Source: Paenibacillus_Z sp042653205 (GTDB lineage Bacteria > Bacillota > Bacilli > Paenibacillales > Paenibacillaceae). Taken from it: DNA of 64,000 bases. The notes under the pieces were generated by a model. That model saw only the letters and a list, made by a program, of their open reading frames with translations, was not told where the DNA came from and made no database searches. The position numbers and the translations under genes are program-made. The stretch is from positions 1-64,000 of the forward strand of contig NZ_JBHSHY010000020.1 of the NCBI RefSeq assembly GCF_042653205.1. The letters run 5' to 3'. Below are positions 18,393 through 26,878 of the stretch, piece after piece (position 1 is the stretch's first letter; the number at the start of each line of letters is the position of its first letter).

Positions 18393-19361
18393 ATGGCCGC
18401 GAACCGGACCGCGGGGATTACGATCGTTACCCCGACCATTCGGACGAAGCACATGCAAAATATTTTCGATAACTTCGAGCGCCAGCTATGGCCCGTCAAA
18501 GAGCTCATCGTCATCGTCAACGACAACGGCATCGCGCTCCGCCCCTACAAGGAACTGGCGGCCCGGTACGGCAGCGTCCGGGTCTTCCGCGTCGATGGGC
18601 GCCGCAACCTCGGCGCTTGCTTGAATTACGCGGCGGCCCGAGCCCGCTGCCCCTACGTCGCCAAGTTCGACGACGACGATTACTACGCGCCCCACTACCT
18701 GGACGAAGCCATGCTGGTATTCGCCAAGAAGAAGGCGGACGTCGTCGGCAAGCGCTCATGCTACTTCTTCTTCCCCCACCGCTCCGTGCTGCTGCTGCGC
18801 CGAACAACCGTCAAGCCATACAGCCGGTGCCGGCGCATCGCCGGCGCCACCATCATGTTCCGCAAGCGGGTGCTCAAGAAGGTCGCGTTCTCGACGAAGG
18901 TCGCCGCGGGATCCGACGTCCGCTTCGTCAACGGCTGCCTGAGAAACGGATTCAAGGTGTTCACGAGCTCCTCCTACAACTTCGCCGCTTACCGCCGCCC
19001 GAACCGGAAATCGCATACCTGGCGGGTGTCGGAGCAGCGCCTGCTCGCCTCCAAGGGCGCGATAATCGTCCGCACCTCCGATTTCAGGCCCTTCGTGGAA
19101 CGGCCGCTCCATCAGCTCCCGCTGCCGGGGGCGCTTCGTCCGGACGAGGCGGACCAGGCCGATGGCACGCAAGACTGGACCTATCCGGAAGGCGGGGGTT
19201 CGACGTACATTGAAGGCGCGGCGAAGGGCGTCGCGAAGCGCCTGGCGAAGAACGTCGCGAGGCGCGTGGCAAAGGGCACGGCGAAGGGCACGGCGAAGGG
19301 CCTGGCGAAGGGCGCGCCTGCCCCTTTGGGTCGTGCGCTCGTCCTGCGGCGGCGTCCTTGA
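18393..19361 (+). CDS. glycosyltransferase, GT2 type, with Ala/Lys repeat tail
   Basis: A 322-residue paralogue of the preceding GT2 enzyme. It has the same VTPTIRTKHMQNIFDNFERQ start, the same KFDDDDYY metal motif and a RTSDFRPFV end to the catalytic part near residue 235. It then adds a tail of about 85 residues that ends in Lys/Ala-rich repeats (AKGTAKGTAKGLAKG). The frame is open upstream through the previous gene, but the ATG at 18393 follows GGAGGCG at 6 bases. The enzyme part probably transfers a sugar in the same pathway; the tail may anchor it to an acidic surface (inference). Confidence 0.87.
   Translation: MAANRTAGITIVTPTIRTKHMQNIFDNFERQLWPVKELIVIVNDNGIALRPYKELAARYGSVRVFRVDGRRNLGACLNYAAARARCPYVAKFDDDDYYAPHYLDEAMLVFAKKKADVVGKRSCYFFFPHRSVLLLRRTTVKPYSRCRRIAGATIMFRKRVLKKVAFSTKVAAGSDVRFVNGCLRNGFKVFTSSSYNFAAYRRPNRKSHTWRVSEQRLLASKGAIIVRTSDFRPFVERPLHQLPLPGALRPDEADQADGTQDWTYPEGGGSTYIEGAAKGVAKRLAKNVARRVAKGTAKGTAKGLAKGAPAPLGRALVLRRRP
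19219..19316 (+). repeat. 12-base tandem-like repeats encoding the Ala/Lys tail
   Basis: About eight units related to GCGAAGGGCNNG occur in a row inside the 3' end of the second GT2 gene. They encode four-residue units such as AKGT, AKGL and AKRL. Slippage-type expansion is likely. Confidence 0.75.
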
Positions 19362-19376
19362 CGCGAGAGGCCGCCG

Positions 19377-20111
19377 TTACCGCTTGGCGTACGCCCTGGC
19401 GTACCGCATGATCTTCCGGAATACCCGCGGATCGGGATGCTTCCTGAAGATGTACGGGTCCGGCGCAGTGTTGACTTCCAGGATGTACGGACGGAGCGCG
19501 CGATCGAGCGCGATGTCGAGCCCGATCACGCAGACGCCCGGAAACGCCCGCTGCATGGCCGCTCCCGCCTGCACGCCCAGCTTCGCCAGCGTCTGCAGCT
19601 TCGCGGCCGGCTCCGCCGAATGCGCGCGCAGCAGCGTTTCCGCGGTTACGATTTTGCCGCCGCCGTGGAAGTTGGTGACAATCTTGTTCTTGGCGGCGAC
19701 CCTGCCGATGATGCCCGTCGTTTCCCACTTCTTGGCAGGACTTAACTGCACCATGACCCGCAGATCGAACTTGCGCCCGTCGTATTCGAGGAGATGGATG
19801 CCCTTCTGGACGAGATACCGCCTGCCGCGGGTTCTCGCCTTGAGCGAGCCGTACAGCGCGGCGAACCGATCGAATCTCCGGATCCGCTTCCCGGCCTGGT
19901 AGCGGTAGCCCCCGCCGGAGCGCTCGACCCGCATCACACCGTTGCCGTGCATGCCGCGGTCCGGCTTCACGTACACCATCCCATAGCGGTTCAACCGCTC
20001 CAGCAGGGCGGCTGCCGTCATCTTCGCCGTATCCGGCACGTATCCGGCCAGCGGCGCGCTGCTCCGCATCACGACCGTCTTTCTCCATTTGCTTCCTACA
20101 TAACGCGGCAT
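19377..20111 (-). CDS. YheC/YheD-family endospore coat-associated protein (ATP-grasp)
   Basis: A 244-residue protein of the YheC/YheD family, which adopts an ATP-grasp fold and is associated with the endospore coat in B. subtilis. Visible are the Lys in YVKPDRGMHGNGV, the basic RYLVQKGI segment, the LDIALDR acidic strand and the metal-binding ILEVNTAPD near the C-terminus. It is shorter than many members, keeping the ATP-grasp core only. The ATG follows AAAGGAG at good spacing. It is convergent with the glycosyltransferases, 15 bases from their end, with no terminator between them. Confidence 0.85.
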   Translation of the reverse strand: MPRYVGSKWRKTVVMRSSAPLAGYVPDTAKMTAAALLERLNRYGMVYVKPDRGMHGNGVMRVERSGGGYRYQAGKRIRRFDRFAALYGSLKARTRGRRYLVQKGIHLLEYDGRKFDLRVMVQLSPAKKWETTGIIGRVAAKNKIVTNFHGGGKIVTAETLLRAHSAEPAAKLQTLAKLGVQAGAAMQRAFPGVCVIGLDIALDRALRPYILEVNTAPDPYIFRKHPDPRVFRKIMRYARAYAKR

Positions 20112-20297
20112 ACGATTCTCCTTTGCGCCCGAAATCGATTCGTCGGATTGCCTGATACACCTACACCCTATTCACGACTCTCGCGCATGTTGCTAGGCGG
20201 CTGCCGGCGGAAGATAGATGTACTAGAAGGCGTCCGGCCAGCCGGCATGCGGGACTTCCAAGAACATGAAAGGCGCGCTGCCCGGCGGAGCGAGACA

Positions 20298-20353
20298 AAA
20301 AAGGAACAAAAAAGAAACAGCCCGGCAGCCATTCGCTTATGGCTGCCGGGCTG
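20298..20353 (-). terminator. terminator of the orphan sensor kinase gene
   Basis: CAGCCCGGCAGCCAT and ATGGCTGCCGGGCTG (20318-20332 and 20339-20353) form a perfect 15-pair stem with a 6-base loop. TTTCTTTTTTG follows on the minus strand. It lies 55 bases after the kinase stop. Confidence 0.9.
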
Positions 20354-20407
20354 CCCCGGGCACGACGTACGTATAAGTTCAAGCTCGCTGCTGCCTTCTC
20401 CGGCGGA

Positions 20408-22156
20408 TCAGAACGGAATTTTAATCATGAAGGTTACGGTATCCGGCTCGTCGAGCGCCAAGGAAATATCGCCCTTGTACTTGTCGACGAGCGACTTCAC
20501 GATATGCAGCCCCAGGCCGGAATGGCCGTCGCCCTTGGACGTGTAGCCCGCCTTGAATAGCGGCTTGTCCCGCAGCTCCTCGGGATGGAGGCAGGTATTG
20601 CTGATCTCGCATTGGAAGTATCCGTCGCGCTGGCTTGCCGAGACCCGAACGACGCGGTTCCCTTCGCCGTACTTCAAGACCTCGTCGAACGCGTTATCGA
20701 TGAGATTGCCGAACAAGCGCGTCAAATCAAGCGACTTCATGCCGAGCGGCAGCTGCTTCATATCGCCGAATTCCGTCGCGAAATCGATCTTGAGCATCTC
20801 CGCCTGCAGCGTCTTCGAGCGGACGAGCGCCGCGATCGCGGGATTGCCGATGCTGATGATGTCGTTCATCTGGTGGATCTCGCCCGTCAGCTCCGCGGTG
20901 TACACCCTGAGCTCTTCCGTCTTCCCAAGCTCCGCGAGGGAGCGGATCGTCTGCGCGTGGTTCATGAAGTCGTGGCGCTGCGAGCGGATCGACTGGAACA
21001 TCCCGTTGATCTCGTCCAGGTACGTCTCCTGCGCCCGGCGCGCCAGCTTGTCCTGCGACTTCCTGTACGCCGTCACGACGCCGTACAGCAGCGCGAGGCT
21101 GACCGCCGACGCGCAGGCAATGATAATGCCGACGTTCCGGAACTGCTTGTCGAGCGTGTCCTGAATCGTGCTGTAATCCGCCACGAGCGACAGCACGTAA
21201 CGCGGGATCGGCTTGCCGCCGCCGTCGAGCATGCTGGCGACCTTCGTATCGACGTCCACCGGGATGAACAGCTTGATGATGCGCTCGCCGCCGACGGACG
21301 CGTTCTGGTACACCTTCGCGTTCTTCTCGTTGGCGGTCTTCACGTTCGCGGCGTCGTGCTTGTCCTTCAGCGAATACGTGCCCTCGATAATCGGATTCTG
21401 CGTCCGGTGCGCCAGCGTCTCCCCGTTGTCCGTCACGGTCCGGTTCTCGCCGTCCGGGAACGTCGCCGGGTTGATAACGGCGATTTCCTTCAGCCACGGA
21501 TTCGCGTCCAGCGTGTCCGCGATCAGCCTGCCGACGCCCGTCGCCGAGTCGTAGTCGAGCTGCCGGCTCTCGTAGCTGATGTATGGGTCCGTCATATAGT
21601 TGGTGGAGCCGTCGTAATAGTAGCCCCATTTATGGATTCGGTCGGTCGACGTCGTAGAGAATTCGAACGGCCCCGTCCAGAAATTCGTCAGCTTCTGCCC
21701 CCAGCCGATCGTCACGTTCTTGTCGTCGAACAGCTGGTTGAACGCCTTGTACCACGGATCCCAGCCGTCGGTCTCGTAGCCCAGCTCCTTCGGATCCGAA
21801 GATTTATAGAGCACGATGTTGTCGGCCGTCCGTTTCAGCAGGGTGATGTCGACCAGATCGAGCTTCCTCGCCAGCTCCCCGAGCTGGTCGTTCGAGACCT
21901 TCTCGACGTCGGGATCGAGCGCGTACTGCGCCGCGACGGCGGCGGCCCGCAGCTCCCGCCCGATCTCCTCCTGGTACATCTCCGCCCCTTGGCGGGACGT
22001 CTCGATCGAGATGCCGATCTGCTTCGCCACGGAATCGAGTTCATGCTGCAGCCCGTCTTCCAGCGATTGTTTCGTCGTGAAATAATACACGGTGTTGTTC
22101 GCTCCGAGCAGCACCACGATCAAGATCATTGCCAATAGCCAAGCATTACGACGCAT
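20408..22156 (-). CDS. orphan sensor histidine kinase, Spo0B/CitA-DcuS type
   Basis: A 582-residue kinase. It has a transmembrane segment near residues 5-25, a large extracellular sensing region (about 30-330), a second transmembrane segment near 340-362, and a Spo0B-type phosphotransfer helix with His near 395 (QRHDFMNHAQTI). The ATPase domain has N-box NLIDNAFDEVL and G-box GLGLHIVKSL. The CitA/DcuS class usually senses small carboxylates or other metabolites. The ATG at 22156 is chosen from GGAGAG nine bases upstream; two in-frame ATGs lie further up. No response regulator is adjacent, so its partner is elsewhere. Confidence 0.88.
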   Translation of the reverse strand: MRRNAWLLAMILIVVLLGANNTVYYFTTKQSLEDGLQHELDSVAKQIGISIETSRQGAEMYQEEIGRELRAAAVAAQYALDPDVEKVSNDQLGELARKLDLVDITLLKRTADNIVLYKSSDPKELGYETDGWDPWYKAFNQLFDDKNVTIGWGQKLTNFWTGPFEFSTTSTDRIHKWGYYYDGSTNYMTDPYISYESRQLDYDSATGVGRLIADTLDANPWLKEIAVINPATFPDGENRTVTDNGETLAHRTQNPIIEGTYSLKDKHDAANVKTANEKNAKVYQNASVGGERIIKLFIPVDVDTKVASMLDGGGKPIPRYVLSLVADYSTIQDTLDKQFRNVGIIIACASAVSLALLYGVVTAYRKSQDKLARRAQETYLDEINGMFQSIRSQRHDFMNHAQTIRSLAELGKTEELRVYTAELTGEIHQMNDIISIGNPAIAALVRSKTLQAEMLKIDFATEFGDMKQLPLGMKSLDLTRLFGNLIDNAFDEVLKYGEGNRVVRVSASQRDGYFQCEISNTCLHPEELRDKPLFKAGYTSKGDGHSGLGLHIVKSLVDKYKGDISLALDEPDTVTFMIKIPF

Positions 22157-22351
22157 TCCCCGTACTCTCCGATCAAACCAGTATTTTCTGCGGCGTCGCG
22201 GATGAGCGCGATGATGCCAAGCGATTCTCATTATGACGGATTTCAAACCGAGTGACAATGTGAGAAATAAGCATTCTTGGCACATTGGCGCAGCTCAAGC
22301 ATCATTTTCCGCACGCCTGAAATATCCCCGTCATCTCCATCGCGGAAACGG

Positions 22352-23026
22352 CTACCCGCGCAGACTTCTGAACCATGCGAGCACCGCCCACCGGCGCTCC
22401 TGGCGCTTTTTGTAGCGGGGCAGCGAACGGTAGATCGCGCCGCATTCGGCGAGCATCCGCTTCGCCTCGTCCTGCTGCCCGAGCTCCGCGTAGAGGCCCG
22501 CGAGCCGGTAATACGCCTCGATGGAGGACGAGTGGATGCCGCGGAATTCCTGCAGGAAGCCGATCGCCTTCTGCGGATCCTTCTTCGCGTAGAAGGATGC
22601 GAGGCGCAAATACGGCGAACCGTACTTCACCCGCGGATTGATGGACAGCGCGTTGCGCAAGGCCGCTTCGGCCGCGTCCGTCTCGCCGAGCGGCGCGAGG
22701 CTGGCGCCGAGATCGTCCCAAAATTCCGCGGAGTTGTCCAGCGGATCCTGCAGCGGCATGAGCCAGGACTTCGCTTCCGCGTACCGCTTCCGTTCGATGA
22801 GGAGCCGCGCCAGCTCGTGTTTGGCGGGGATATCGTTCGGGTTCATCGCGATCTGCTGCCGCAGCCGGCGGATCGTCCCGAAGCGGCGAAGCGGCCGAAC
22901 GATGCTCGGCGTCAAGCCGAGGAACCGGCGCTCGAGCGCGTATAACACGACCAGCAAGATGACGACGGCCAAAAACGGACTTCCGAACAGCCGCCATAAC
23001 AAAAAGAACAACAAGATTTTGATCAT
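22352..23026 (-). CDS. membrane-anchored tetratricopeptide-repeat protein
   Basis: A 224-residue protein with one or two N-terminal transmembrane segments (residues 2-32) and a cytoplasmic helical part with TPR-like repeats: AKHELARLLIERKRYAEAKS, an alanine-rich unit near 120-135, and SIEAYYRLAGLYAELGQQDE. It probably scaffolds other proteins at the membrane; no partner can be named. The ATG at 23026 follows GGCAGGTGG; the longer open frame upstream has no site. It is divergent from glutaminase, 154 bases away. Confidence 0.82.
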   Translation of the reverse strand: MIKILLFFLLWRLFGSPFLAVVILLVVLYALERRFLGLTPSIVRPLRRFGTIRRLRQQIAMNPNDIPAKHELARLLIERKRYAEAKSWLMPLQDPLDNSAEFWDDLGASLAPLGETDAAEAALRNALSINPRVKYGSPYLRLASFYAKKDPQKAIGFLQEFRGIHSSSIEAYYRLAGLYAELGQQDEAKRMLAECGAIYRSLPRYKKRQERRWAVLAWFRSLRG

Positions 23027-23180
23027 GTGCCACCTGCCGAGATAAGGAATGGTAAACCTGCCATTATTGTACACGATATGCCCGGTCCCGGATAGCGCCA
23101 TTGCGGTCTTGCGCGTCCTCCCGCCGGACCGTACACTGGAATCAAGCAACGGCCATCCTTACGGAAAGAAGGCGATATCA

Positions 23181-24116
23181 ATGCTGGACGAACTGCGCGC
23201 CAAGCTTCCGGGCTGGGTGGAAGCAAGCCGGGCGAAAGCCTGCGAGGGAAACGTCGCTTCCTATATACCAGAACTCGCCAAAGTGCCGCGGGAAGCGCTC
23301 GGCGTTACGGTCATGGCCGCCGACGGCCGGAGCGTCTCCGCGGGCGATGCGGCGCTTCGCTTTACGATGCAGAGCATCTCCAAAGTGTTCACTCTGCTGC
23401 TCGCGCTCATGGACAACGGCGAGGCCGGCGTGTTCGCGAAGGTCGGCAAGGAGCCGACGGGCGACGACTTCAATTCCATGCTGAAGCTCGAGCTCGTAGA
23501 GCCGGGCAAGCCGTTCAATCCGCTGATCAACGCCGGCGCCATCGCGGTCACCTCGCTCATCCGCGGCGACACGCCCGCGGCGAAGACGGAACGCATCCTG
23601 GCCTTCTTCGGCGAAGCGGCCGGCGGGGCTCGGCTCGACGTCAACCTGGACGTGTACCGCTCGGAATCCGCGACGGCCCATCGCAACCGGTCGCTGGCGT
23701 ATTTCCTGAAGGACAACGAGGTGCTCGGCGATGACGTGGACGTCGAGGACGTGCTCGCCGTGTACTTCCGCCACTGCGCGGTCGAGGTCGACTGCGGACA
23801 GCTCGCGCGGATGGCGCTCGTGCTCGCGCTCGGCGGGGTCGACCCGGTCAGCGGACAGCGGCTCGTGCCGCGCCGGTACGTGCAGATCGCCAAGGCATTC
23901 ATGCTCATGTGCGGCATGTACAACGCCTCCGGCGAATTCGCGATCCAGGTCGGCATCCCGGCCAAAAGCGGCGTGTCCGGCGGCATTCTCGCGCTCGTGC
24001 CCGGCCGATTCGGCATCGGCGTCGTCGGCCCCGCGCTCGGCGCCAAAGGCAACAGCACGGCCGGCGTCCATCTGCTCGGAACCATGGCGGCGGAGCTGGA
24101 ATGGTCGATGTTTTGA
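23181..24116 (+). CDS. glsA: glutaminase
   Basis: A 311-residue glutaminase with a serine beta-lactamase-like fold. It hydrolyses L-glutamine to glutamate and ammonia. The catalytic Ser-x-x-Lys is in FTMQSISKVF near residues 60-69. Other family marks are NPLINAGAI, NRSLAYFLKDN and the C-terminal SGVSGGILALVPGR. The length is normal. The ATG at 23181 is chosen by family N-terminus and a modest GAAGGCG site. The open frame extends 44 codons upstream without similarity. It is monocistronic. Confidence 0.95.
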   Translation: MLDELRAKLPGWVEASRAKACEGNVASYIPELAKVPREALGVTVMAADGRSVSAGDAALRFTMQSISKVFTLLLALMDNGEAGVFAKVGKEPTGDDFNSMLKLELVEPGKPFNPLINAGAIAVTSLIRGDTPAAKTERILAFFGEAAGGARLDVNLDVYRSESATAHRNRSLAYFLKDNEVLGDDVDVEDVLAVYFRHCAVEVDCGQLARMALVLALGGVDPVSGQRLVPRRYVQIAKAFMLMCGMYNASGEFAIQVGIPAKSGVSGGILALVPGRFGIGVVGPALGAKGNSTAGVHLLGTMAAELEWSMF

Positions 24117-24126
24117 ACGCGGAAGG

Positions 24127-24165
24127 CAAAAAAAAGCCGTGCAGGCTTCGAGCCTGCACGGCTTC
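24127..24165. terminator. bidirectional terminator between glutaminase and the MFS gene
   Basis: GCCGTGCAGGC (24136-24146) and GCCTGCACGGC (24152-24162) form an 11-pair stem. Eight T residues follow on the minus strand and TTCGTTTCG on the plus strand. It sits between convergent genes and can serve both. Confidence 0.88.
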
Positions 24166-24180
24166 GTTTCGTCATGCCGG

Positions 24181-25650
24181 TTAACCGACGTGCATCATCA
24201 TTTCCGGCTGCGCGCCTTCTTGGCCTTCGACCTTCGCCGGACGGCGAAGCATCAGGCCGAGCACGGCGCCGAACACCGCGATGAACGTCAGCACGAGGAA
24301 CGTGTCGCCGAACGACTGCGAGTACGCGTCGAGCTGGCTCTTCGCCGCCGCGGCGTGCACTTCCATCCGCTTCGCGAGAATCGTGGACAGGCCCGCGACC
24401 GCGAACGAGGTCATGACCTGCTGCGCTGCGTTCGTCAGCGACGTGACGCGGCCGACGAGCTCGCGCGGCGCCGACTGCATCAGATGCGTGTTCAGCGGCA
24501 TCATGGACAGCCCCATGCCCGCGCCGAGCAGGGCAAGCGGACCCATGATCATCATCATGCTGGATTCCGCGTCGACGCGGGACAGGATGAACGCCGCCAC
24601 CGTGACGAGCAGCATGCCGACGAAGACGAGCGGACGCGCGCCGATCTTATCGAACAGCTTGCCGCCGATCGGCATGAACACGCCGGCCGCGATCGCCTGC
24701 GGCAGCATAATGAGGCCCGTGTCGAGCGCGCCTTTGCCGTGGGCGTTCTGCAGGAACACCGGCACGAGGAACATCGTCCCGAACAGAGCGATTTGCGAGA
24801 TCCACTGCACGATGATGCCGCGCGAGAAGTCCGAGGAACGGAACACGCGAAGCTCCAGCAGCGGCTCCTTGCGCGACAGTTCGGCGATGATGAACAGGAT
24901 CAGCGCGACGGCGCCGACGATGATGCCCGTGAGCGTCTTCGCGGAGTCCCAGCCGTTCGCGCCTTCGCTAACGCCGTACGACAGGCCGGCGAACGCGAGC
25001 GGCGCCAGAATGAAGCCGAAGCGGTCGAGCGCAGCGACTTCCTTGCGCTCGATGCTCGGCAGCGTGCGGATGCCGAGCAGAATGCCGACGATGCCGATCG
25101 GGATGTTGATCAGGAACAGCCATTTCCAGCTGACCGATTCGATCAGCCAGCCCGCGAGCACCGGACCGAGCGCCGGTGCGAGCAGGATCGGAATGCCCAT
25201 CATGCCCATAACCTGGCCGACCTTCTCGGGCGGGCTCAGGCGGTACGTGAAGGCCATCGCGATCGGAAGCACCATGCCTCCGCCGAGGCCTTGCAGCACG
25301 CGGAACGTGATCAGCATTTCAACCGACGTGGACAGGGCGCACAAGAGCGAGCCCAAGGTGAACAGGAAGACGGAAATCAAAAAGACCTTCTTGGCGCCGA
25401 ACCGGTCGGACAACCAGCCCGAAAGCGGGATCGCGGCGGCTTGCGCGAGCGCGTAGCCCGTGACCGTCCAGCCGACGATCTGGAACGTGGAGTTGAACTC
25501 TTTAATGAAGCCCGGGATGGCGACGTTGACCGCCGTACCGTCCAAGACGACCATGAAGATGCCGATGATGATGGCCGCGAGCGGGGCCAAAATTTTCTTG
25601 ATGGAAAACGGCTCCTCCATGCTTGCAGCGGATGTTGCTTGTGCCGACAT
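24181..25650 (-). CDS. DHA2-family multidrug MFS transporter (EmrB/QacA type)
   Basis: A 489-residue efflux protein with about 14 transmembrane segments. Family motifs include LDGTAVNVAIP in helix 1, WTVTGYALAQAAAIPLSGWLSDRFGAKK (motif A) and the motif C-like GPVLAGWL. It exports cationic or lipophilic drugs using the proton gradient. The ATG at 25650 follows AGGAGGG at 7 bases; an in-frame start 6 codons upstream is weaker. A divergent TetR gene and a palindromic operator lie upstream, so it is probably repressed until drug binds the regulator. Confidence 0.94.
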   Translation of the reverse strand: MSAQATSAASMEEPFSIKKILAPLAAIIIGIFMVVLDGTAVNVAIPGFIKEFNSTFQIVGWTVTGYALAQAAAIPLSGWLSDRFGAKKVFLISVFLFTLGSLLCALSTSVEMLITFRVLQGLGGGMVLPIAMAFTYRLSPPEKVGQVMGMMGIPILLAPALGPVLAGWLIESVSWKWLFLINIPIGIVGILLGIRTLPSIERKEVAALDRFGFILAPLAFAGLSYGVSEGANGWDSAKTLTGIIVGAVALILFIIAELSRKEPLLELRVFRSSDFSRGIIVQWISQIALFGTMFLVPVFLQNAHGKGALDTGLIMLPQAIAAGVFMPIGGKLFDKIGARPLVFVGMLLVTVAAFILSRVDAESSMMMIMGPLALLGAGMGLSMMPLNTHLMQSAPRELVGRVTSLTNAAQQVMTSFAVAGLSTILAKRMEVHAAAAKSQLDAYSQSFGDTFLVLTFIAVFGAVLGLMLRRPAKVEGQEGAQPEMMMHVG

Positions 25651-25708
25651 GCATACCCTCCTACCCAAAACGTTGATTCCGCTATCGGCGCCGCTTCCTG
25701 CCGCTCAT

Positions 25709-25749
25709 TGACCCTACATCGAAGGTGAGGTTAAAATGATAGCAGCGAG
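25709..25749 (+). promoter_or_regulatory. candidate promoter for the TetR gene
   Basis: TTGACC, an 18-base spacer and TAAAAT give a plausible sigma-A promoter reading towards the TetR gene. The predicted start lies about 30 bases before the palindromic operator, which would allow autorepression by roadblock. Confidence 0.4.
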
Positions 25750-25779
25750 GAGCATTCATTTCGCCGTGCGGTTATTTGT

Positions 25780-25801
25780 AAAATGGACAATTGTCCGTTT
25801 T
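25780..25801. promoter_or_regulatory. palindromic operator, probably for the TetR regulator
   Basis: The 22-base near-perfect inverted repeat contains the perfect 12-base palindrome GGACAATTGTCC, and 10 of 11 outer positions pair. It lies between the divergent MFS and TetR genes, where TetR proteins of this type usually bind. Confidence 0.75.
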
Positions 25802-25884
25802 CTATACACAGCTTACCGGACCGCGCGCCCATTGTCAATGAACGGCGCGTAAAGTTTTTTAAAATTCACAGGGGGTCATCGCTT

Positions 25885-26487
25885 ATGCAGCAGCGCAACG
25901 AACGGAAGGATGCCGCCCGGCATCGCGAGCTCATTCTCGATACCGCTTCCCAATTGTTTCACGAGCACGGCGTGGAGGGCGTCAGCATGCACCAGATCGC
26001 CAAGTCCGCCGGCGTCGGGCAAGGCACGCTGTACCGGCGCTATTCCTCGAAGGCCGAGCTGTGCCTGGAGCTGATGGCGGACAGCTTCCGGCGGTTCAAG
26101 GCCGAGATCGGGCAGTACTTCGAGCAGGCGGCCGAGGCGCCGGTCCGGGAACGGCTCGCTGGCTTCCTCGACCGCATCCTGGGCTACATCGAACGGGAGA
26201 TCGATTGGCTGAACGCCATCAAACCGTCGGCATGGTGCCAGGAGGACCAGACGAACGTCTACCAGGCCGAGCCGTTCGTCTACATCGTCGCCACGCTGAA
26301 GTCGCTGCTCGACGAAGCGGCCGAGAACGGCGAGGCGGCAGCGGGCGACGCGGAGTTCGCCGCCTTCACGATCGCGGCCTCGTTCAATCCCAGCAACTTC
26401 TACTACCTCATCAAGGACCGCGGGCTCTCCATCGAGGAGATCAAGGCGAAATACATCCGCTTCTACGACGGTTTGTTTTTCTGCTAA
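25885..26487 (+). CDS. TetR/AcrR-family transcriptional regulator
   Basis: A 200-residue repressor. The N-terminal helix-turn-helix domain (residues 12-58) includes LFHEHGVEGVSMHQIAKSAG and the signature VGQGTLYRRYSSKAEL. The C-terminal all-helical part binds ligand and dimerises. The ATG at 25885 follows GGGGGTC; earlier in-frame codons overlap the operator and are rejected. It is divergent from the DHA2 efflux gene, which it probably controls together with itself. Confidence 0.92.
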   Translation: MQQRNERKDAARHRELILDTASQLFHEHGVEGVSMHQIAKSAGVGQGTLYRRYSSKAELCLELMADSFRRFKAEIGQYFEQAAEAPVRERLAGFLDRILGYIEREIDWLNAIKPSAWCQEDQTNVYQAEPFVYIVATLKSLLDEAAENGEAAAGDAEFAAFTIAASFNPSNFYYLIKDRGLSIEEIKAKYIRFYDGLFFC

Positions 26488-26513
26488 GGTCGTCGCTCGG
26501 CCGCGCGCACGAT

Positions 26514-26571
26514 AAAGGACGCTCCCGCGAAACGAGGTGCCCCGCACCTGTTTCGCGGAAGCGTCCTTTTT
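26514..26571 (+). terminator. terminator of the TetR gene
   Basis: A long hairpin from GGACGCT (26517) to AGCGTCC (26566) includes the arms CCGCGAAAC / GTTTCGCGG and AGGTGC / GCACCT. TTTTT follows. Confidence 0.9.
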
Positions 26572-26785
26572 GCCGTCCGCAACCGGCCCGGCGGGGCCGC
26601 CGATAAATCTCGGAGCTTGCCGGACTGCGGCCGCCAAGGCCCGCGCAGCCGGGCGCAGCCGGTTCCCGCGGCACGATAATCCGCCGGAACGGGACCTATT
26701 GGCCGCAAACGCCCGATTATGCGGCCGCGATCGCTTTTAGAACGCGAAACCCGACGAATACCCGCCCATTTTTACGGATAACCGC
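26572..26785. other. intergenic stretch without recognisable gene
   Basis: This GC-rich spacer lies between the TetR terminator and the gerE promoter region. Short open frames exist on both strands, but none has a ribosome binding site or recognisable product. I see no RNA structure beyond short GC palindromes. Confidence 0.6.
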
Positions 26786-26813
26786 ACCACTCCATAAGCC
26801 CTTTCATATGATA
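26786..26813 (+). promoter_or_regulatory. candidate sigma-K promoter of gerE
   Basis: AC (26786-26787), a 17-base spacer and CATATGATA (26805-26813) match the sigma-K pattern AC-N17-CATANNNTA. In B. subtilis gerE is transcribed by mother-cell sigma-K, which supports the call. It lies 66 bases before the start codon. Confidence 0.7.
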
Positions 26814-26878
26814 CTTTGACTGTATCCCTTAACCTTGTTACACCATAAAAACCCGAGCAAGGAGGGGTGACACAATTA

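Noticed and set aside
19219..19316. Possible CRISPR-like array
   Set aside because: Units are only 12 bases, contiguous and in frame inside a coding region; no spacers and no cas genes.
23731..25728. 665-residue plus-strand open frame
   Set aside because: It spans the glutaminase end in another frame, a terminator and the antisense of the MFS gene; the product is Arg/Asp/His-rich noise.
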